DNA of 64,000 bases, from positions 1,674,001-1,738,000 of the forward strand of contig NZ_CP015750.1 in assembly GCF_001742185.1 (NCBI RefSeq). Direction: 5' to 3'. Below the pieces are notes generated by a model that saw only the letters and a list, made by a program, of their open reading frames with translations, did not search any database and was not told where the DNA came from. Each line of letters starts with the position of its first letter. Position 1 is the stretch's first letter. Positions 1-8,835 of this stretch are shown piece by piece. Source of the stretch: Pectobacterium wasabiae CFBP 3304 (GTDB taxonomy: Bacteria; Pseudomonadota; Gammaproteobacteria; Enterobacterales; Enterobacteriaceae). The translations under genes were made by a program, and so were the position numbers.

Positions 1-1260
1 ATCGATCCGCTCAACGCGTTGCAACGTCTTATCATCCATATCAAAAGCCAACACCGGCATCCAGGCGTAAACGCGAACAAGCGCCCGCGAGGCTAGCTGC
101 CAGGCCACATGATTGAATAAGTCTTCTCGGACAGGCATCCAGCGATTAGGAAAATAGAGTGACTGGACATTGCCATCACCCTTCGGGTCGGAGAAAGCCT
201 GAAGATAAACGGTATTAATACGCAAGTCGGCAATGCGTTGAATTAATGCATCCACATTACGCGACTGCTGAGCTTTATCGGTGTCATAAACATAATCCAG
301 ATCGATATGTGCCACTCGTATGCGCTCATGCTCGCGGGCATAGCTGACCAACAGCGCGAACCGTTGCACATCTGGATTATTGTTAATTAGTATGCGAGGA
401 ACGTTATACGGCGAGTCAGCCGATGCAGGCCCACTTCCAAGCGTTAGCGCTAGCTGATAGCCGCGCTGCTTAACAATGTTTAGCGCATCCCCCCCTACCG
501 CACCATAAGGCCAGACCCAAACGCGAGGCTTTTTCCCCGTCGCGTCAGCGATTCTTTGAGTAATGAGATCCGTATCATGCGCAAAACGTTGACGATACTC
601 ATCACGCGTTTCATATCGCTTACTCTCTGGAAAATAGCGACGAGTGACGGCGGCAGGTTCCATATTCCCCTGTGGGTTTGCCTGGATCCCTTTATGTAAG
701 TCATAGGTATGCGCCCCAATTTCTACCAGGCCAGATTGCGCCATTTCACTGACTTGCTGCCAGGTAAGAAAATGATCGCGAGGGATTTGAACGCCACTAA
801 AATCCACCGGCTGGTTTTCTGGTGTGTCCAGCCAGCGCCCAACGGGTGCCAGTACCGCAGGCCAACCATAGGCTTTCAAGAGAGGGTAAACGCGATGATA
901 AAAACTGCTATAACCATCATCGAATGTCAGTAGCACTGCTCTGTCGGGTAGCGGTTTCCCCCCAGAGCCAGCAGCCAGAATCTCATCAACGGATACCGGG
1001 TGGTAACCATTTTCCCTCAACCAGACAAAGTGTTCATTCAGTGCACTGGTTCGTACCGCCATAAAACGTTGATCGGCCCCCTCATCCGCAACATCGTGAT
1101 AGGCAATAACAATATATTGATTAGTTTTCCACGGCAGTTCCTTAACTAAAACAGGACGTTCTGCTGGCGAGCTATATTTCACGTCAACGGGATGCGCGCA
1201 GGCGGCGATCATTAACACCCCAAGCACCATCACAAAATTTCGTAATCGTATAAATAACAT
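1..1260 (-). CDS. pgaB: PgaB/HmsF, poly-beta-1,6-N-acetylglucosamine N-deacetylase (3' end cut by window)
   Basis: The reading frame is open from the ATG at 1260 to the window edge, giving 420 residues of a protein usually about 650-670 long. The N-terminus is a lipoprotein signal with lipobox IAAC (Cys21). A polysaccharide deacetylase (CE4) domain follows: AYHD with His55, TFDDGY with Asp114-Asp115, and AHTYDLH with two histidines spaced as in E. coli PgaB metal ligands. The family partially deacetylates poly-N-acetylglucosamine in the periplasm so that it can leave through PgaA. The gene starts 11 bp after the pgaA stop, so the two are almost certainly cotranscribed. The C-terminal hexosaminidase-like domain begins inside the window and is incomplete. 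pgaC and pgaD are expected beyond the edge (inference). Confidence 0.95.
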   Translation of the reverse strand, partial: MLFIRLRNFVMVLGVLMIAACAHPVDVKYSSPAERPVLVKELPWKTNQYIVIAYHDVADEGADQRFMAVRTSALNEHFVWLRENGYHPVSVDEILAAGSGGKPLPDRAVLLTFDDGYSSFYHRVYPLLKAYGWPAVLAPVGRWLDTPENQPVDFSGVQIPRDHFLTWQQVSEMAQSGLVEIGAHTYDLHKGIQANPQGNMEPAAVTRRYFPESKRYETRDEYRQRFAHDTDLITQRIADATGKKPRVWVWPYGAVGGDALNIVKQRGYQLALTLGSGPASADSPYNVPRILINNNPDVQRFALLVSYAREHERIRVAHIDLDYVYDTDKAQQSRNVDALIQRIADLRINTVYLQAFSDPKGDGNVQSLYFPNRWMPVREDLFNHVAWQLASRALVRVYAWMPVLAFDMDDKTLQRVERID

Positions 1261-1271
1261 CACCTTTCCCC

Positions 1272-3734
1272 TCAAAACCGATAATTCAAATCAAAAGACA
1301 ACGACAAATTTTGCTCCCGCTTACCGTCGTATGGCCGCTTATCCCACTGGGCACTCACTCCCATATCCAGCACGTCATTCCACCGGACTCTTTGCCCGTA
1401 TCCGAGCGTGGTGATAGCCCCTGCGGATTCACCTTTTTGCCAGTAACGTCCTACGCCAGCATTTATCTCTTGATGCCACTCCGTCTGGTAATGTCGGTAA
1501 AGCAAGTGATCGAGGGTGAAGGCCGGTAACACAGCCACATAATTCTGCGGATTGTAATAAGAAACGGCCTGCTTGCTGTTTGACCCCAAACCGATCGCCG
1601 GGGTGAAATCCAGGGCTAAATACGGAGATGAAAAGACTCGCTCTTGCCCACTCAGCGCGTATTCCTGACGTCTGTTGCCATCAGAGAACCAGCCGCTCGA
1701 CAGATCTGCCTGCCATGAGCGTCGTTCACTTTGCCGCCAACGCACATATCCCCCACCGCCATTCGCCGTTACGCCATTCTTAAGTGCCCGTAGCGGTGTG
1801 TTGCGCATTAGCCGCTCAGCATTAAGGCCGATACGCCAAACGTCATTAATGTCATGCCGATAGGAGAAACGCGCACCGATGTCAGAGCCAAATCCAAAAT
1901 TTCGGTGTGAAAACTCAGCCTCAGCCCAATTGTCGCGATTAGTAAATTCCACACCGCCACGAATAGTGCGATGGATAGCCCGTCCTTCAGTGAAATCACT
2001 TTGATTAAAAGCCCCCCCAGAGAACACTCGCCAATGGTCGGAAAACGGCGGGCTATAGAGCACGGCATCAATCTCCGTGTCATTCATCCCCTTGACTGGA
2101 CTGTCAGACTTGAGGCCCTGAACGCCGGAAATACGCAGCTCCGCCATGTGATGAACCTGACGCAAACGCGCTAATCGTTTCACAGAGAAATCATCCGGGT
2201 AGCGAGCCACCGTATCGTCGGTCAACTGATCAAGCTGACGCCACTCTTGCAATTCCAATGCCGTGAGCCCTTGATAAGTTTCCAATCGGAACGATCTGGG
2301 TTCCAACAACTCAACTCGCTTTAATAGCACTTCGGCACGACGCGGCCATCCTCTGTTGAGATAAACCCCGGCCAAGCTGATGCTCAGCGCTTGGTTTCCT
2401 GGCCCACTAAAAGCCAGACTTTCCGCCAACCGTTGCGCCGCAGGAAGGTCGTTATGAGAAATCAGCGACTGTATTCGCAGGTATTTGATGTCAACCCAAT
2501 CGTCGTTAGGTATGAAGGTTGGCAAGCCATAAACCTGTTTCTTATAAGGCGTTTTTTCTTCAGCCTGAACTGACAACTGCACGGCCTGTTCAACTTTCTC
2601 ATCCTCCAGGAGGCTGTAGAAAAAATCGCCTTTCCGTATTATCTGAAAGTGTTGCGAAGGGTCTTCTTGTATTACCGAACGGAGAATCTGCTCTGCTTTT
2701 TCAGGCTGCTTCAAATAGAGATAGGCAGAAGCCACCCAGCGTCGCGCATAGCTGGGAATATCCCCCTCTTTGAGGAGTGATTGGTATTCCGAAATAATTT
2801 CTTCCATGCGATAGCGGACGAGCAACGCACCTAGCCGATCAATTCGGGCGTGGCGATAGCTGGTTTTTGCCGAAGGAAGCGTTCGCCATTGATTCATCAG
2901 GCTGTCATAACGGGCCAAAGCGCGATCCGCGATAACGAAGCGTTCGTTTTCCGCTGTGGACGTGATAAACGCAAGACGGACCAACTCCGCCGCCGCTTCC
3001 AGCTCTCGCGGGCGTTGCCTTTCATCAGTCTGGAAGACAGGAAATTTGCCGTCTTCCAACGCTTTCAACGCCGGGGCGCTAATCGTATTCTGGGAAAGAA
3101 TATCGCTGTAATCAGAAAGCAGAGTTTTATCCTGCGGTGCATGGCGCATGGCTTGCATGATAGAAAAGAGGGAATCAGTATGTTTCCCCGCAATACGCTG
3201 CACCCACGCTAATTCACGCCAATGGTGCGCCGTTGGCTCGCGCTTAACGCGAGACGTGGCAAGTTCCAACGACCTTTTTGTCTGCCCGGCATCGGCAAGG
3301 GTCAGTATCAAACCACTACGTGCATCATCATCCCGTGGAGTGTGCTGTAAAACCCGCTGCCATAATTCCACCGACGACTGCCACTGACGGAGATTACGGT
3401 AGGACTTAGCCGCCGCTCTCAGTGCCGGATCGGGCAGCGACATCGTTGGCGAATAGGTTTTCCAAATCCGGATCACTTCTGCATCCTTTCCCGCCCAACC
3501 GTTAATGAGCAGCCAGTCGGTCACCTCGGCAGCGGTCAGTACGCGATTTCTGGATTGCCCATCAAGCCATGATGTCGCAGGGGAGATATCTCCCTGCCGG
3601 GCAGTGCTAATTAACGTGTCATAGTGAGATTCTGCCGCCGCGACACCGACAGAAATGGAAAAATAAACGAATGATTTAAGTAAGTTAAATAATATTGGAT
3701 TGAATCTGCTGGAATGAGAATGAACAACACTCAT
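1272..3734 (-). CDS. pgaA: PgaA/HmsH, poly-beta-1,6-GlcNAc outer membrane export porin
   Basis: The 820-residue length matches PgaA/HmsH (about 810-820). A hydrophobic signal segment ends near residue 34. A long alpha-helical TPR-type region (about 40-510) precedes a C-terminal beta-barrel rich in alternating aromatic strands. The protein ends in phenylalanine (LNYRF), as outer membrane barrels do. In the family the TPR part binds the deacetylated polymer and PgaB, and the barrel exports it. The ATG at 3734 has a strong ribosome site (GGGGAG) 7-9 nt upstream. It overlaps, as ATGA, the stop of a 22-codon upstream ORF. pgaB follows after 11 bp. The family is confident; the biofilm role is by homology. 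Confidence 0.95.
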   Translation of the reverse strand: MSVVHSHSSRFNPILFNLLKSFVYFSISVGVAAAESHYDTLISTARQGDISPATSWLDGQSRNRVLTAAEVTDWLLINGWAGKDAEVIRIWKTYSPTMSLPDPALRAAAKSYRNLRQWQSSVELWQRVLQHTPRDDDARSGLILTLADAGQTKRSLELATSRVKREPTAHHWRELAWVQRIAGKHTDSLFSIMQAMRHAPQDKTLLSDYSDILSQNTISAPALKALEDGKFPVFQTDERQRPRELEAAAELVRLAFITSTAENERFVIADRALARYDSLMNQWRTLPSAKTSYRHARIDRLGALLVRYRMEEIISEYQSLLKEGDIPSYARRWVASAYLYLKQPEKAEQILRSVIQEDPSQHFQIIRKGDFFYSLLEDEKVEQAVQLSVQAEEKTPYKKQVYGLPTFIPNDDWVDIKYLRIQSLISHNDLPAAQRLAESLAFSGPGNQALSISLAGVYLNRGWPRRAEVLLKRVELLEPRSFRLETYQGLTALELQEWRQLDQLTDDTVARYPDDFSVKRLARLRQVHHMAELRISGVQGLKSDSPVKGMNDTEIDAVLYSPPFSDHWRVFSGGAFNQSDFTEGRAIHRTIRGGVEFTNRDNWAEAEFSHRNFGFGSDIGARFSYRHDINDVWRIGLNAERLMRNTPLRALKNGVTANGGGGYVRWRQSERRSWQADLSSGWFSDGNRRQEYALSGQERVFSSPYLALDFTPAIGLGSNSKQAVSYYNPQNYVAVLPAFTLDHLLYRHYQTEWHQEINAGVGRYWQKGESAGAITTLGYGQRVRWNDVLDMGVSAQWDKRPYDGKREQNLSLSFDLNYRF

Positions 3735-3799
3735 CGCTGAATCTCCCCGCCAGTGATGACAGAATAACGGTCAAATACATCGTTGAACGCTGGTTTCAT
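3731..3799 (-). CDS. Possible leader peptide (22 aa) overlapping the pgaA start
   Basis: Directly upstream of pgaA an ATG at 3799 opens a 22-codon frame reading MKPAFNDVFD then RYSVITGGEIQR. Its TGA stop (3733-3731) overlaps the pgaA ATG in the arrangement ATGA. An AGAGG element lies about 10 nt before its ATG. The last sense codons contain the GGGGAG that serves as the pgaA ribosome site, so ribosomes translating the leader would pass over it. This geometry suggests translational coupling or a regulatory leader, but chance is possible at this length. No homologue is recognised. Confidence 0.4.
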   Translation of the reverse strand: MKPAFNDVFDRYSVITGGEIQR

Positions 3800-3937
3800 G
3801 ACTTAACACCTCTCATCGAGTCTAAACGCGGCATGCAGCTATCCCTCCCGTGATTCAAAGTCAGAGATAGACGCTAAGGCCAGTTTGGCGCATAATAATG
3901 CATATAGTTTTTTTATCAATATAATTTTTATACGCAT

Positions 3938-4822
3938 ATGACTAAGACTTCAGTAACAGGTTCAGATCAAGCAGTGAAAGGGCGCAGTTGGGGGCTGGAG
4001 CGTCGGCTTCAATTCATCGACTTTCGGTTACGGTGGAGTGGGCACATAAATCGTACAGATCTAACGTCTTTTTTTGGGCTATCGATCCCTCAGGCGTCGC
4101 TCGACATCGCTAAATATCTTGAGATCGCCCCCCATAATCTGATCTACGATCGGCGCACCAAAACTTACACAGCTACGCCAGCATTCTCTGCGGTCTACCC
4201 ACAGAATTCAGCCCAACGCTATCTGGCGGAATTATTGGCAATGAAGACGGGTGTCCTTGAAGCGGACGCCAGCTTCATTGAGTCTGCTCCAGAGGTGTGT
4301 TGGATTCATGTCCCGCTCAACACCTACAATGAACAGGTTGTTGAAGTCATTGTCAGGGCCATTCGTGAAAAAAAGGCGGTGAGCATCCGCTATCAATCCT
4401 CATCATCCATGGATAATTCGCCACGGCTCATTTCCCCACACGCTTTAGGCAATGATGGATTACGGTGGCGAGTGCGTGCCTACTGCCATATCGAGCAACG
4501 GTTTACTGACTTCATTCTTACGCGAATCCTTAACGTTGAAGGTATCGAGCCCTCGACAGTCGATCCCACTAACGATTATCCGTGGCATACCTATCTTCAG
4601 TTAATTTTGGCCCCTAGCGATAAACTACCACTGGCACATCAGCGCGCGTTAGAACTGGAATATGGTATGACCCATGGTGAGTTGAATATATCCTGCCGTC
4701 TGGCATGCTTACATGAAACGCTCAGCCGATTCCACATCAGTTTAATAAATGAAAATAATGATAAAGATCAGCTATTTATATTGAAGAATAAAGAGGATAT
4801 TCAAGTATTTCTGGGAGCGTAA
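3938..4822 (+). CDS. WYL-domain transcriptional regulator, BrxR/CapW-like
   Basis: The 294-residue protein has an N-terminal winged helix (about 15-85; RLQFIDFRLRW, INRTDLTSFFGLS, ASLDIAKYLE). A central WYL domain (about 125-205; SIRYQSSS, SPHALGNDGLRWRVRAYC) and a C-terminal WCX-like extension follow. This layout and length match the BrxR/CapW group, which represses phage-defence loci and is thought to sense a nucleic acid or nucleotide ligand through WYL. No defence gene adjoins it: pgaA is divergent on one side and a diguanylate cyclase lies downstream. The ATG at 3938 has no convincing ribosome site, so a leaderless or different start is possible. A short inverted repeat, GCAT-AATA-ATGC, lies just upstream (about 3890-3903) and could be an autoregulatory operator. 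Confidence 0.75.
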   Translation: MTKTSVTGSDQAVKGRSWGLERRLQFIDFRLRWSGHINRTDLTSFFGLSIPQASLDIAKYLEIAPHNLIYDRRTKTYTATPAFSAVYPQNSAQRYLAELLAMKTGVLEADASFIESAPEVCWIHVPLNTYNEQVVEVIVRAIREKKAVSIRYQSSSSMDNSPRLISPHALGNDGLRWRVRAYCHIEQRFTDFILTRILNVEGIEPSTVDPTNDYPWHTYLQLILAPSDKLPLAHQRALELEYGMTHGELNISCRLACLHETLSRFHISLINENNDKDQLFILKNKEDIQVFLGA

Positions 4823-4883
4823 TCCCCACCCCTTCCACTCCTATTAATGTCTCATCGGGATAAGACAGAACAAGGCCATGATT

Positions 4884-4910
4884 AAGTGAATTCACATATT
4901 GAGTTCACTT
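4884..4910. promoter_or_regulatory. Inverted repeat, possible operator upstream of the diguanylate cyclase gene
   Basis: AAGTGAA and TTCACTT arms flank 13 bp, and the left half contains the perfect palindrome GTGAATTCAC (4886-4895). It sits 62 bp after the WYL regulator stop and 109 bp before the cyclase start. It has no T-run, so an operator is more likely than a terminator. The binding protein is unknown. Confidence 0.35.
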
Positions 4911-5018
4911 TTCATCCTTGCGTCAGAAATGCATAAAATGATGTAAGATAAGAGAGTAATTTATGATGATTCTGCTACAAAAGTGACGCAGGGTAAAATA
5001 GGTTAACCGGGAAAAAAA

Positions 5019-6488
5019 ATGAAAATTCGCGCATATGAATTATTAATTATTTTCAGTTCAACCTTAATGATGAGTTACTTAGGTTTGTCTTTTAGGCTAC
5101 TTGATGACACCTCTCTATTCTGGCCAGCAGACATTCTGTTATTTTGCTTTCTTATACGCTATCGTAGTCGAGATAAAAGCACAAAAAACAAATTATTGCA
5201 TAGTGTTATTTTATGCATAGTCGGTTTTTTCGGCATGCTACTACCCGCAATTCACCTTGAAAGTAATCAATCTTTTTTTGAAAAAATCATTCACTGCGCG
5301 GTAAGCTCAGTTTTTTTTATTACCGCATGGATGACATTAATAACTCTTTTAAAGGTAAGAGGTAAGTCGCATAGCCTATTAAGTAAAAACTATATTTTCT
5401 TTATATTTATTTCCATTTCTATAGGATCTATTTTTTCAGCGGTATTTTATGGGTTATATTTATCCGCAATAACCACTAATGAAAATGTTTTTATTCTTTC
5501 AAGAAAGTGGTTTAGTGAAGAACTAAGCTCTGGTATTATTTTCGTTTTTTTATTTCTAAACATAACAAAGAAAGTAAAAAACATCCTTAACATATCAAAG
5601 GATTCAATTAAAAAAACCATCAAAAAACCATTTTTTATACTATACTCTATCATTATTATTTTTTGCATCGTTTCTTTAAATATCACCCTAAGTGTATTGG
5701 CAATATTGCCATTACTTTACCTTTCTTTATCTCACTCATTTAACAAAATCATTATCATGTGCGCTGCAACTGGCATTGCACTGAATTACATTTATATAAA
5801 CAGATTAATAGTCATTCATGACAAAATAGAAAAAGAGTATTTGCTCGAATTATCTTACTTATTTAAAATCAATACATCTGTTATTATCATTACCGTACTT
5901 ACCGCTTCTTTTTTTATTAACAAAAACAGAAAAAACATAAAAAGAATAGAGTTAATCAGTAACCATGATGCGCTAACTGGCATGTTAAATAGACGTTCAC
6001 TCAATCAACACATGATGAATATCATTAATTCCATGCGTGATGGAGAGAATAAAATAATGTCTCTACTTGTTCTTGATATTGACCATTTTAAAAAAATTAA
6101 CGACACCTATGGACATGCGATAGGCGATAATGTCATCAGAGGGTTTTCTACAGCCCTTAAGCAATATACCCGACCTCAAGACTTGCTATGCCGATGGGGA
6201 GGGGAAGAGTTTTTAATAATAATGCAAGGCCTCTCAGTAAATGACTGCTTAGATATCGCAGAGAGAATACGATCTATTATAGAAGGGTCTTCATTAGCTA
6301 TTTCAAATGGCCATGTTGTTCGATGCACAACCAGTATAGGTGTAAGTTTTTTTCATCTGGAAAAAATTGAAGATTTCCATAACGCATTTAAAGAAGCCGA
6401 CAAATTATTGTACATAGCCAAAGAACAAGGACGTAATCGCGTAAATTCAGACACGAATATAAATTCGGTAAAAAAACTAATCTCATGA
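5019..6488 (+). CDS. Membrane-anchored diguanylate cyclase (GGDEF protein)
   Basis: The 489-residue protein has an N-terminal half (about 1-300) of seven or eight hydrophobic segments, resembling MASE-type sensor domains. A complete GGDEF domain follows (about 315-475). The catalytic motif is GGEEF at 394-398, and an RxxD inhibitory I-site lies at 385-388 (RPQD). DIDHFKKIND and the terminal AKEQGRNRV are also typical. It should make cyclic di-GMP from two GTP at the inner membrane. Cyclic di-GMP allosterically activates PgaCD in E. coli, so its place beside pga is suggestive. The gene is clearly more AT-rich than the MFS gene after it, hinting at a different origin. The sensed signal cannot be told. 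Confidence 0.9.
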   Translation: MKIRAYELLIIFSSTLMMSYLGLSFRLLDDTSLFWPADILLFCFLIRYRSRDKSTKNKLLHSVILCIVGFFGMLLPAIHLESNQSFFEKIIHCAVSSVFFITAWMTLITLLKVRGKSHSLLSKNYIFFIFISISIGSIFSAVFYGLYLSAITTNENVFILSRKWFSEELSSGIIFVFLFLNITKKVKNILNISKDSIKKTIKKPFFILYSIIIIFCIVSLNITLSVLAILPLLYLSLSHSFNKIIIMCAATGIALNYIYINRLIVIHDKIEKEYLLELSYLFKINTSVIIITVLTASFFINKNRKNIKRIELISNHDALTGMLNRRSLNQHMMNIINSMRDGENKIMSLLVLDIDHFKKINDTYGHAIGDNVIRGFSTALKQYTRPQDLLCRWGGEEFLIIMQGLSVNDCLDIAERIRSIIEGSSLAISNGHVVRCTTSIGVSFFHLEKIEDFHNAFKEADKLLYIAKEQGRNRVNSDTNINSVKKLIS

Positions 6489-6522
6489 CATCAACATCCG
6501 ATTAAAATACCTTTTTAAAAAG

Positions 6523-6535
6523 GGTAGCGCTATCC
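6523..6535. promoter_or_regulatory. Near-perfect palindrome in front of the MFS pump gene
   Basis: GGTAGCGCTATCC has a perfect TAGCGCTA core and one outer mismatch. It lies just before the first possible ATG of the transporter. Related SmvA pumps are controlled by a TetR repressor (SmvR), so this could be an operator, but no such repressor gene lies in the window. Confidence 0.25.
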
Positions 6536-6540
6536 TACAG

Positions 6541-8082
6541 ATGAAGATGAAAACGAAAATCGAAGATAGAGAACCTGCTATGCAATCACCCAAAAAGTGG
6601 CTGATTTTGGCCATTGTTTCCAGTGCCCTGTTCCTGATTGTTATCGACATGACGGTGCTGTACACCGCGCTCCCTACGCTAACCCATGACTTGCACGCCA
6701 CTGCATCGGATAAGCTATGGATTGTTAATATTTATGCGCTGGTTGCCTCCGGTTTGCTGCTGGGCATGGGCACACTGGGCGATAAGTTAGGCCATAAGCC
6801 TTTATTTATCTCTGGTCTGGTAGTTTTTGGTACCGCGTCATTGCTGGCGGCTTATTCGCCCAGCCCCGGTATTCTTATCGCCGCTCGTGCACTGCTGGCG
6901 GTTGGGGCGGCAATGATGATGCCTGCCACCCTCTCAATTATCCGTCTGACCTTCGCTGATGAACGGGAACGCGCGCTAGCGATTGGCATCTGGGCGGCGG
7001 TGGCATCCGGCGGTGCGGCGTTTGGTCCCGTGATGGGCGGGATACTGCTTGAGTACTTCTGGTGGGGATCGGTTTTCCTCATCAATGTACCGGTTGTGCT
7101 GCTTGCGCTCACCATGGGAATCACCGTGATTCCACATCGGGCGGGTAACGCCTCACACCGCTGGGATGTCATCGGTTCCCTATTAATCATGGTAGGTTTG
7201 ATTGGTGTGACCTATGCCATAAAAGAACTGGGCAAGCGAGTTCCCTCTTATGAAGATGCGCTGATCGCGCTGCTTATTGGCATAGCATTCATCACTCTGT
7301 TCGTTCGGCGTCAGCGTAACAGCACGCACCCTTTAGTGGATTTCTCTCTCTTCCGCCTGCGGCCTTTCAGCGCCGCTGTGGCAGCAGCCATCGTGGCGGC
7401 GGCCGCCTTGATCGGAATGGAACTGGCTTTCACACAGCGGTTGCAGTTAGTGGTCGGGCTATCCCCGCTACAGGCAGGGTTGTTTATTTTACCGCTGTCG
7501 TTGGCTTCCTTTATCTCCGGCCCGTTGACCGGAAAGATATTGCCGCACGTGAATAGCGGGAAAATACTGGCGGTAGGCCTGCTGATTTCGGGACTGGGAA
7601 TGGGGAGCTATCTACTACTGCACAATGCCCCCATTATCATACAAGTCATCAGCTTGACGGTGATTGGTGCTGGCGTGGGGTCAACCATGACAGCCGCATC
7701 GAGCACTATTATGCACGTTGCGCCTGCTGAAAAAGCAGGTATGGCAGCGTCAATCGAAGAAGTGTCCTATGAATTGGGGGGCGCGACAGGGGTGACATTG
7801 ATGGGCAGTTTGCTGTCTTTCGCTTATTCCGCAACGTTTATGCTACCTACCGGGTTTGCCGTACCGGACACCGCCTATGACAGCCTGGATGAAGCATTAA
7901 TTTTTGCCGAATCCTTACCAGAAAATATGCAGCGAACGCTTATTACACAGGCACATGCCGCTTTTGATTCTGGATTTTCCGCCGTGCTGGCAGTCGCCAC
8001 GCTGATCCTGTTGCTAACCTCTGCCTTCGTCTGGATAACGCGTCATAATAAGCAGCAATCGCGTAAGACTGCTGATGCATAG
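6541..8082 (+). CDS. DHA2-family MFS multidrug transporter, SmvA-like
   Basis: The 513-residue protein has about 14 predicted membrane helices, as in the DHA2 (14-TMS) drug:H+ antiporters. Motif A appears as GTLGDKLGHKP in the first cytoplasmic loop. The antiporter motif C region (GPVMGGILLEYFWWGSVFLINVP) matches SmvA of Salmonella closely. SmvA exports cationic biocides and methyl viologen from the cytoplasm; the substrate here is inferred. The start is uncertain: ATG at 6541 or, aligning better with homologues, at 6580 (MQSPKKW), both with weak ribosome sites. It follows the cyclase gene by 52 bp, and an inverted AT-rich repeat lies between them, so cotranscription is unclear. Confidence 0.85.
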   Translation: MKMKTKIEDREPAMQSPKKWLILAIVSSALFLIVIDMTVLYTALPTLTHDLHATASDKLWIVNIYALVASGLLLGMGTLGDKLGHKPLFISGLVVFGTASLLAAYSPSPGILIAARALLAVGAAMMMPATLSIIRLTFADERERALAIGIWAAVASGGAAFGPVMGGILLEYFWWGSVFLINVPVVLLALTMGITVIPHRAGNASHRWDVIGSLLIMVGLIGVTYAIKELGKRVPSYEDALIALLIGIAFITLFVRRQRNSTHPLVDFSLFRLRPFSAAVAAAIVAAAALIGMELAFTQRLQLVVGLSPLQAGLFILPLSLASFISGPLTGKILPHVNSGKILAVGLLISGLGMGSYLLLHNAPIIIQVISLTVIGAGVGSTMTAASSTIMHVAPAEKAGMAASIEEVSYELGGATGVTLMGSLLSFAYSATFMLPTGFAVPDTAYDSLDEALIFAESLPENMQRTLITQAHAAFDSGFSAVLAVATLILLLTSAFVWITRHNKQQSRKTADA

Positions 8083-8098
8083 CATCACAGGCTTATCA

Positions 8099-8128
8099 TA
8101 AAAACGCCGTTCAATAATGAACGGCGTT
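8099..8128 (-). terminator. Rho-independent terminator between convergent genes
   Basis: AACGCCGTTCA and TGAACGGCGTT form an 11-bp stem with a 4-nt loop. A T-run follows on the minus strand (AAAAA on the plus strand at 8100-8104). It ends the DUF799 lipoprotein operon and may also stop the MFS transcript. Confidence 0.8.
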
Positions 8129-8175
8129 GATGATGCATCTACGTACTCGAATTTAGCGATATACTACAAAGTAAC

Positions 8176-8835
8176 TCAGTAGGCTTCTTTACCGTATTGC
8201 AGTGAACGAGGTCCGTACAGCATACCGCGCGAACGGCCCGCAGCCAGCAGACGGGCGCTAGTCACACCCGCAATATCATGGCCTTTGTCGGAGATCGTGT
8301 CCGCGATTTGATTCACCGCAGCCTGCACCAAAATACCGATGATGCCGCCGTTAGAGTTTGACTGCTGCTCATTGCTGGAAGCCGTTGCACTTCCGCTCCA
8401 CAACAATTTACCGGTACGCAGATCAACCAGACGTGCATCCGCAGAAACGCGAGTTTCGCTATTAATCACGATGTAAGACGTACCGTATTCTTTCACATCC
8501 AGATATAACGCAGCATCGGCACCAAAGATTTGGTGTAGCTTCACCGTGCTCAGCGCATGGATATCCGACGCGGTAGACAAACCATTCTGTTTGAACGTTT
8601 CATCCACTACTGCAACAGGCAATACGTAATAGCCCGACTCTGCCAACGGATAGGTGACCTGTGAAACTAGGCTATAACTTGCTTTTACATCAGGAGAATG
8701 GTTAACCGGCGGCAAGACCAGAATAGACTTAGGCTTGCTCTGCTTAAATGACGTGTAGTCATAAGGCACGGGTTTAGCACAGCCAGTTAGCAGTAGCGCA
8801 AAAACCAGACCACATAATCCTAAGAAACGATTCAT
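8176..8835 (-). CDS. DUF799 / GNA1162-family putative lipoprotein
   Basis: The 219-residue protein has a lipoprotein signal with lipobox LLTGC (Cys19). The body contains SILVLPPVNHSPDV and LVDLRTGKLLWSGSA, which fit the DUF799 (GNA1162-like) family. GNA1162 is a surface-associated antigen in Neisseria, but the family's molecular job is unsettled. The gene overlaps the DUF4810 gene by ATGA and is the last of three, so the three products probably form one envelope complex (inference). Its fold resembles the periplasmic domain of CsgG/TolB-like lipoproteins, which suits partnership with the CsgG-like protein encoded first. Confidence 0.85.
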   Translation of the reverse strand: MNRFLGLCGLVFALLLTGCAKPVPYDYTSFKQSKPKSILVLPPVNHSPDVKASYSLVSQVTYPLAESGYYVLPVAVVDETFKQNGLSTASDIHALSTVKLHQIFGADAALYLDVKEYGTSYIVINSETRVSADARLVDLRTGKLLWSGSATASSNEQQSNSNGGIIGILVQAAVNQIADTISDKGHDIAGVTSARLLAAGRSRGMLYGPRSLQYGKEAY

